Assembly: GCA_027077185.1 (NCBI GenBank)
Contig: JALTGJ010000354.1
Span: 1-7,838, forward strand
Reading direction: 5' to 3'
Length of the DNA stretch: 7,838 nt
Origin: Spirochaetales bacterium
Lineage (GTDB): Bacteria; Spirochaetota; Spirochaetia; B11-G9
The notes under the pieces were generated by a model. The model made no database searches and was not told the origin of the DNA. It saw only the letters and a list, made by a program, of their open reading frames with translations. Position 1 is the first letter of the stretch. Every line of letters starts with the position of its first letter. The translations under genes were made by a program, and so were the position numbers. Of the stretch, positions 7,455 through 7,838 are shown piece after piece.

Positions 7455-7499
7455 TTTTCAGTATAAATGAACTATCTTGTCCATTTGTTATACTGAAAA
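7455..7499 (-). repeat. Long inverted repeat abutting the Shine-Dalgarno of the ABC operon
   Basis: Bases 7455-7466 (TTTTCAGTATAA) and 7488-7499 (TTATACTGAAAA) are perfect 12-bp complements. Three more pairs (7467-7469 with 7482-7484) form if the three bases 7485-7487 bulge. The proximal arm ends directly against the GGAG of the ATPase ribosome binding site. It may fold in the leader RNA and limit ribosome access, or act as a DNA operator dyad overlapping the promoter. The repeat itself is seen directly; function is inferred. Confidence 0.68.
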
Positions 7500-7531
7500 T
7501 ATGACCACCAAAGGTTAAGCTAAGTTTAAAC
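7487..7531 (-). promoter_or_regulatory. Candidate activator-dependent promoter: 11-bp tandem repeat plus TATAAC box
   Basis: On the minus strand GTTTAAACTTA (7531-7521) is followed at once by GCTTAACCTTT (7520-7510); 8 of 11 positions agree. An 11-bp tandem period on one face of the helix is the arrangement bound by OmpR/PhoB-family dimers. Seventeen bases after the second copy is TATAAC (7492-7487), a five-of-six match to the -10 consensus with no good -35 element, because the repeat occupies that place. This fits an activator-dependent promoter for the exporter genes, possibly responding to the regulator encoded in this window. The repeats are short and AT-rich, so chance is possible. Confidence 0.4.
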
Positions 7532-7568
7532 AGCTAAAAAAAATAATAAATTATCTAATAAAAGTGTG

Positions 7569-7597
7569 ATTGTATTTCTTTCAGTCTATATTCTCCA
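7569..7597 (-). promoter_or_regulatory. Candidate sigma70-type promoter
   Basis: On the minus strand TGGAGA (7597-7592, four of six to TTGACA) and TACAAT (7574-7569, five of six to TATAAT) are separated by 17 bases. The site lies just after the catalase terminator hairpin and would give a leader of roughly 115-120 nt before the ATPase gene. It is an alternative or an addition to the TATAAC candidate nearer the gene. Weak matches of this kind are frequent in AT-rich DNA. Confidence 0.35.
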
Positions 7598-7618
7598 TGA
7601 AACATATCGACGGAAACA

Positions 7619-7648
7619 ACAGCCGCTGCAGTTAACTGCAGCAGCTGT
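7619..7648 (-). terminator. Hairpin terminator candidate after the catalase gene
   Basis: Bases 7619-7633 and 7634-7648 are complementary over 15 positions with one exception (7624/7643). That pair is a C-A mismatch in a rightward RNA but a G-U wobble in a leftward RNA, so the stem is complete only for transcripts running in the direction of the catalase gene. The stem is GC-rich (GCTGCAG core) with a tight TTAA apex and starts 17 bp after the catalase stop. The downstream tract, UGUUUCC, is only a weak U-run, so termination may be partial or assisted. Confidence 0.7.
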
Positions 7649-7665
7649 CTGAAAGGTGATAAATG

Positions 7666-7838
7666 TTATTTTACTTCACTCAAAGGAATACTCAAAGCAT
7701 CAGCAACTCCCTGGCCATAAGCCTTAGCAGCTTTTAGGCAATTACCTATATGACGGATCTTTATCTCTCTTGGAGCATCTCCCATAGCCCTGGCAGTATT
7801 TTCAAAGAGAAATTTTTTCTGTTCAGGGTTCATAATAT
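7666..7838 (-). CDS. Monofunctional haem catalase, C-terminal fragment (5' part outside window)
   Basis: The frame is open from the window edge to a TAA at 7668-7666 and encodes 57 residues of a C-terminus. The sequence [20 protein letters not shown], followed by [20 protein letters not shown] and then [15 protein letters not shown], has the pattern of the last helices of small-subunit bacterial catalases. In these, an NPEQ..LF.N.A.AMG..P.EI..RHI..C.KA...YG.GVA.ALG tail closes the protein. The enzyme would dismutate hydrogen peroxide in the cytoplasm with haem. The haem ligands and active-site His lie upstream and are not visible, so activity cannot be judged. One oddity is KAAKAYG where KADPAYG is usual. 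The ATG within the fragment (7833) is an internal methionine, not the start. The gene is followed by a hairpin terminator and is probably not part of the exporter operon. It would usually be named katA, but the tail alone does not fix the symbol. Confidence 0.85.
   Translation of the reverse strand, partial: IMNPEQKKFLFENTARAMGDAPREIKIRHIGNCLKAAKAYGQGVADALSIPLSEVK

Noticed and set aside
7458..7484. Eight-codon minus-strand open frame (MDKIVHLY) ahead of the ATPase, as a possible leader peptide
   Set aside because: There is no Shine-Dalgarno before its ATG and no run of regulatory codons; short frames like this are common by chance.
7518..7535. Imperfect palindrome around GTTTAAAC flanked by AGCT
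   Set aside because: It needs a two-base bulge and is short; it overlaps the tandem repeat, which describes the same bases better.
7536..7543. Run of eight A (U in the leftward RNA) as an intrinsic terminator
   Set aside because: The preceding sequence is AT-only with no stable stem, and a better hairpin already follows the catalase gene.
1..7838. CRISPR arrays, tRNA/rRNA genes, insertion sequences or attachment sites
   Set aside because: No repeat-spacer pattern, transposase frame, terminal repeat pair or RNA gene signature was seen anywhere in the window.

Overview
The window is from an AT-rich bacterium with strong Shine-Dalgarno sites and tightly packed genes. Every gene I can support is on the minus strand, so transcription runs from high to low coordinates. 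I cannot name the species. The catalase tail, OmpR-type two-component system and ABC-2 exporter genes are all bacterial, but the window does not settle whether the cell is monoderm or diderm.

In transcription order, the window opens with the last 57 codons of a monofunctional catalase (7838-7666) and a strong hairpin (7648-7619) that looks like its terminator. A spacer of about 220 bp (7665-7445) follows. It holds a sigma70-like promoter candidate, an 11-bp tandem direct repeat placed like an OmpR-family activator site before a TATAAC box, and a long inverted repeat that abuts the ribosome binding site of the next gene.

Next come eight genes in one direction with short gaps or overlaps: an ABC ATPase (7444-6701), ABC-2 permease 1 (6704-5769), a membrane-anchored protein with two Ig-like NEW3/COG1470-type domains (5758-4961), ABC-2 permease 2 (4960-3953), a secreted protein with two thrombospondin type-3 calcium-binding motifs (3905-3210), an OmpR/PhoB response regulator (3121-2444), a HAMP histidine kinase (2454-1078) and a GT28-type glycolipid glycosyltransferase (1031 to beyond base 1). 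The only internal gap large enough for a control site is 88 bp before the response regulator, and it holds a hairpin with an 11-bp perfect stem.

The simplest reading, which is inference, is an envelope module. The ATPase energises a heterodimeric ABC-2 exporter made of two paralogous permeases. The Ig-like protein and the calcium-motif protein act on the outer face. The sensor kinase and regulator control the set. The glycosyltransferase may act on membrane diacylglycerol lipids in the same response. Neither the transported substrate nor the sensed signal can be read from the sequence.
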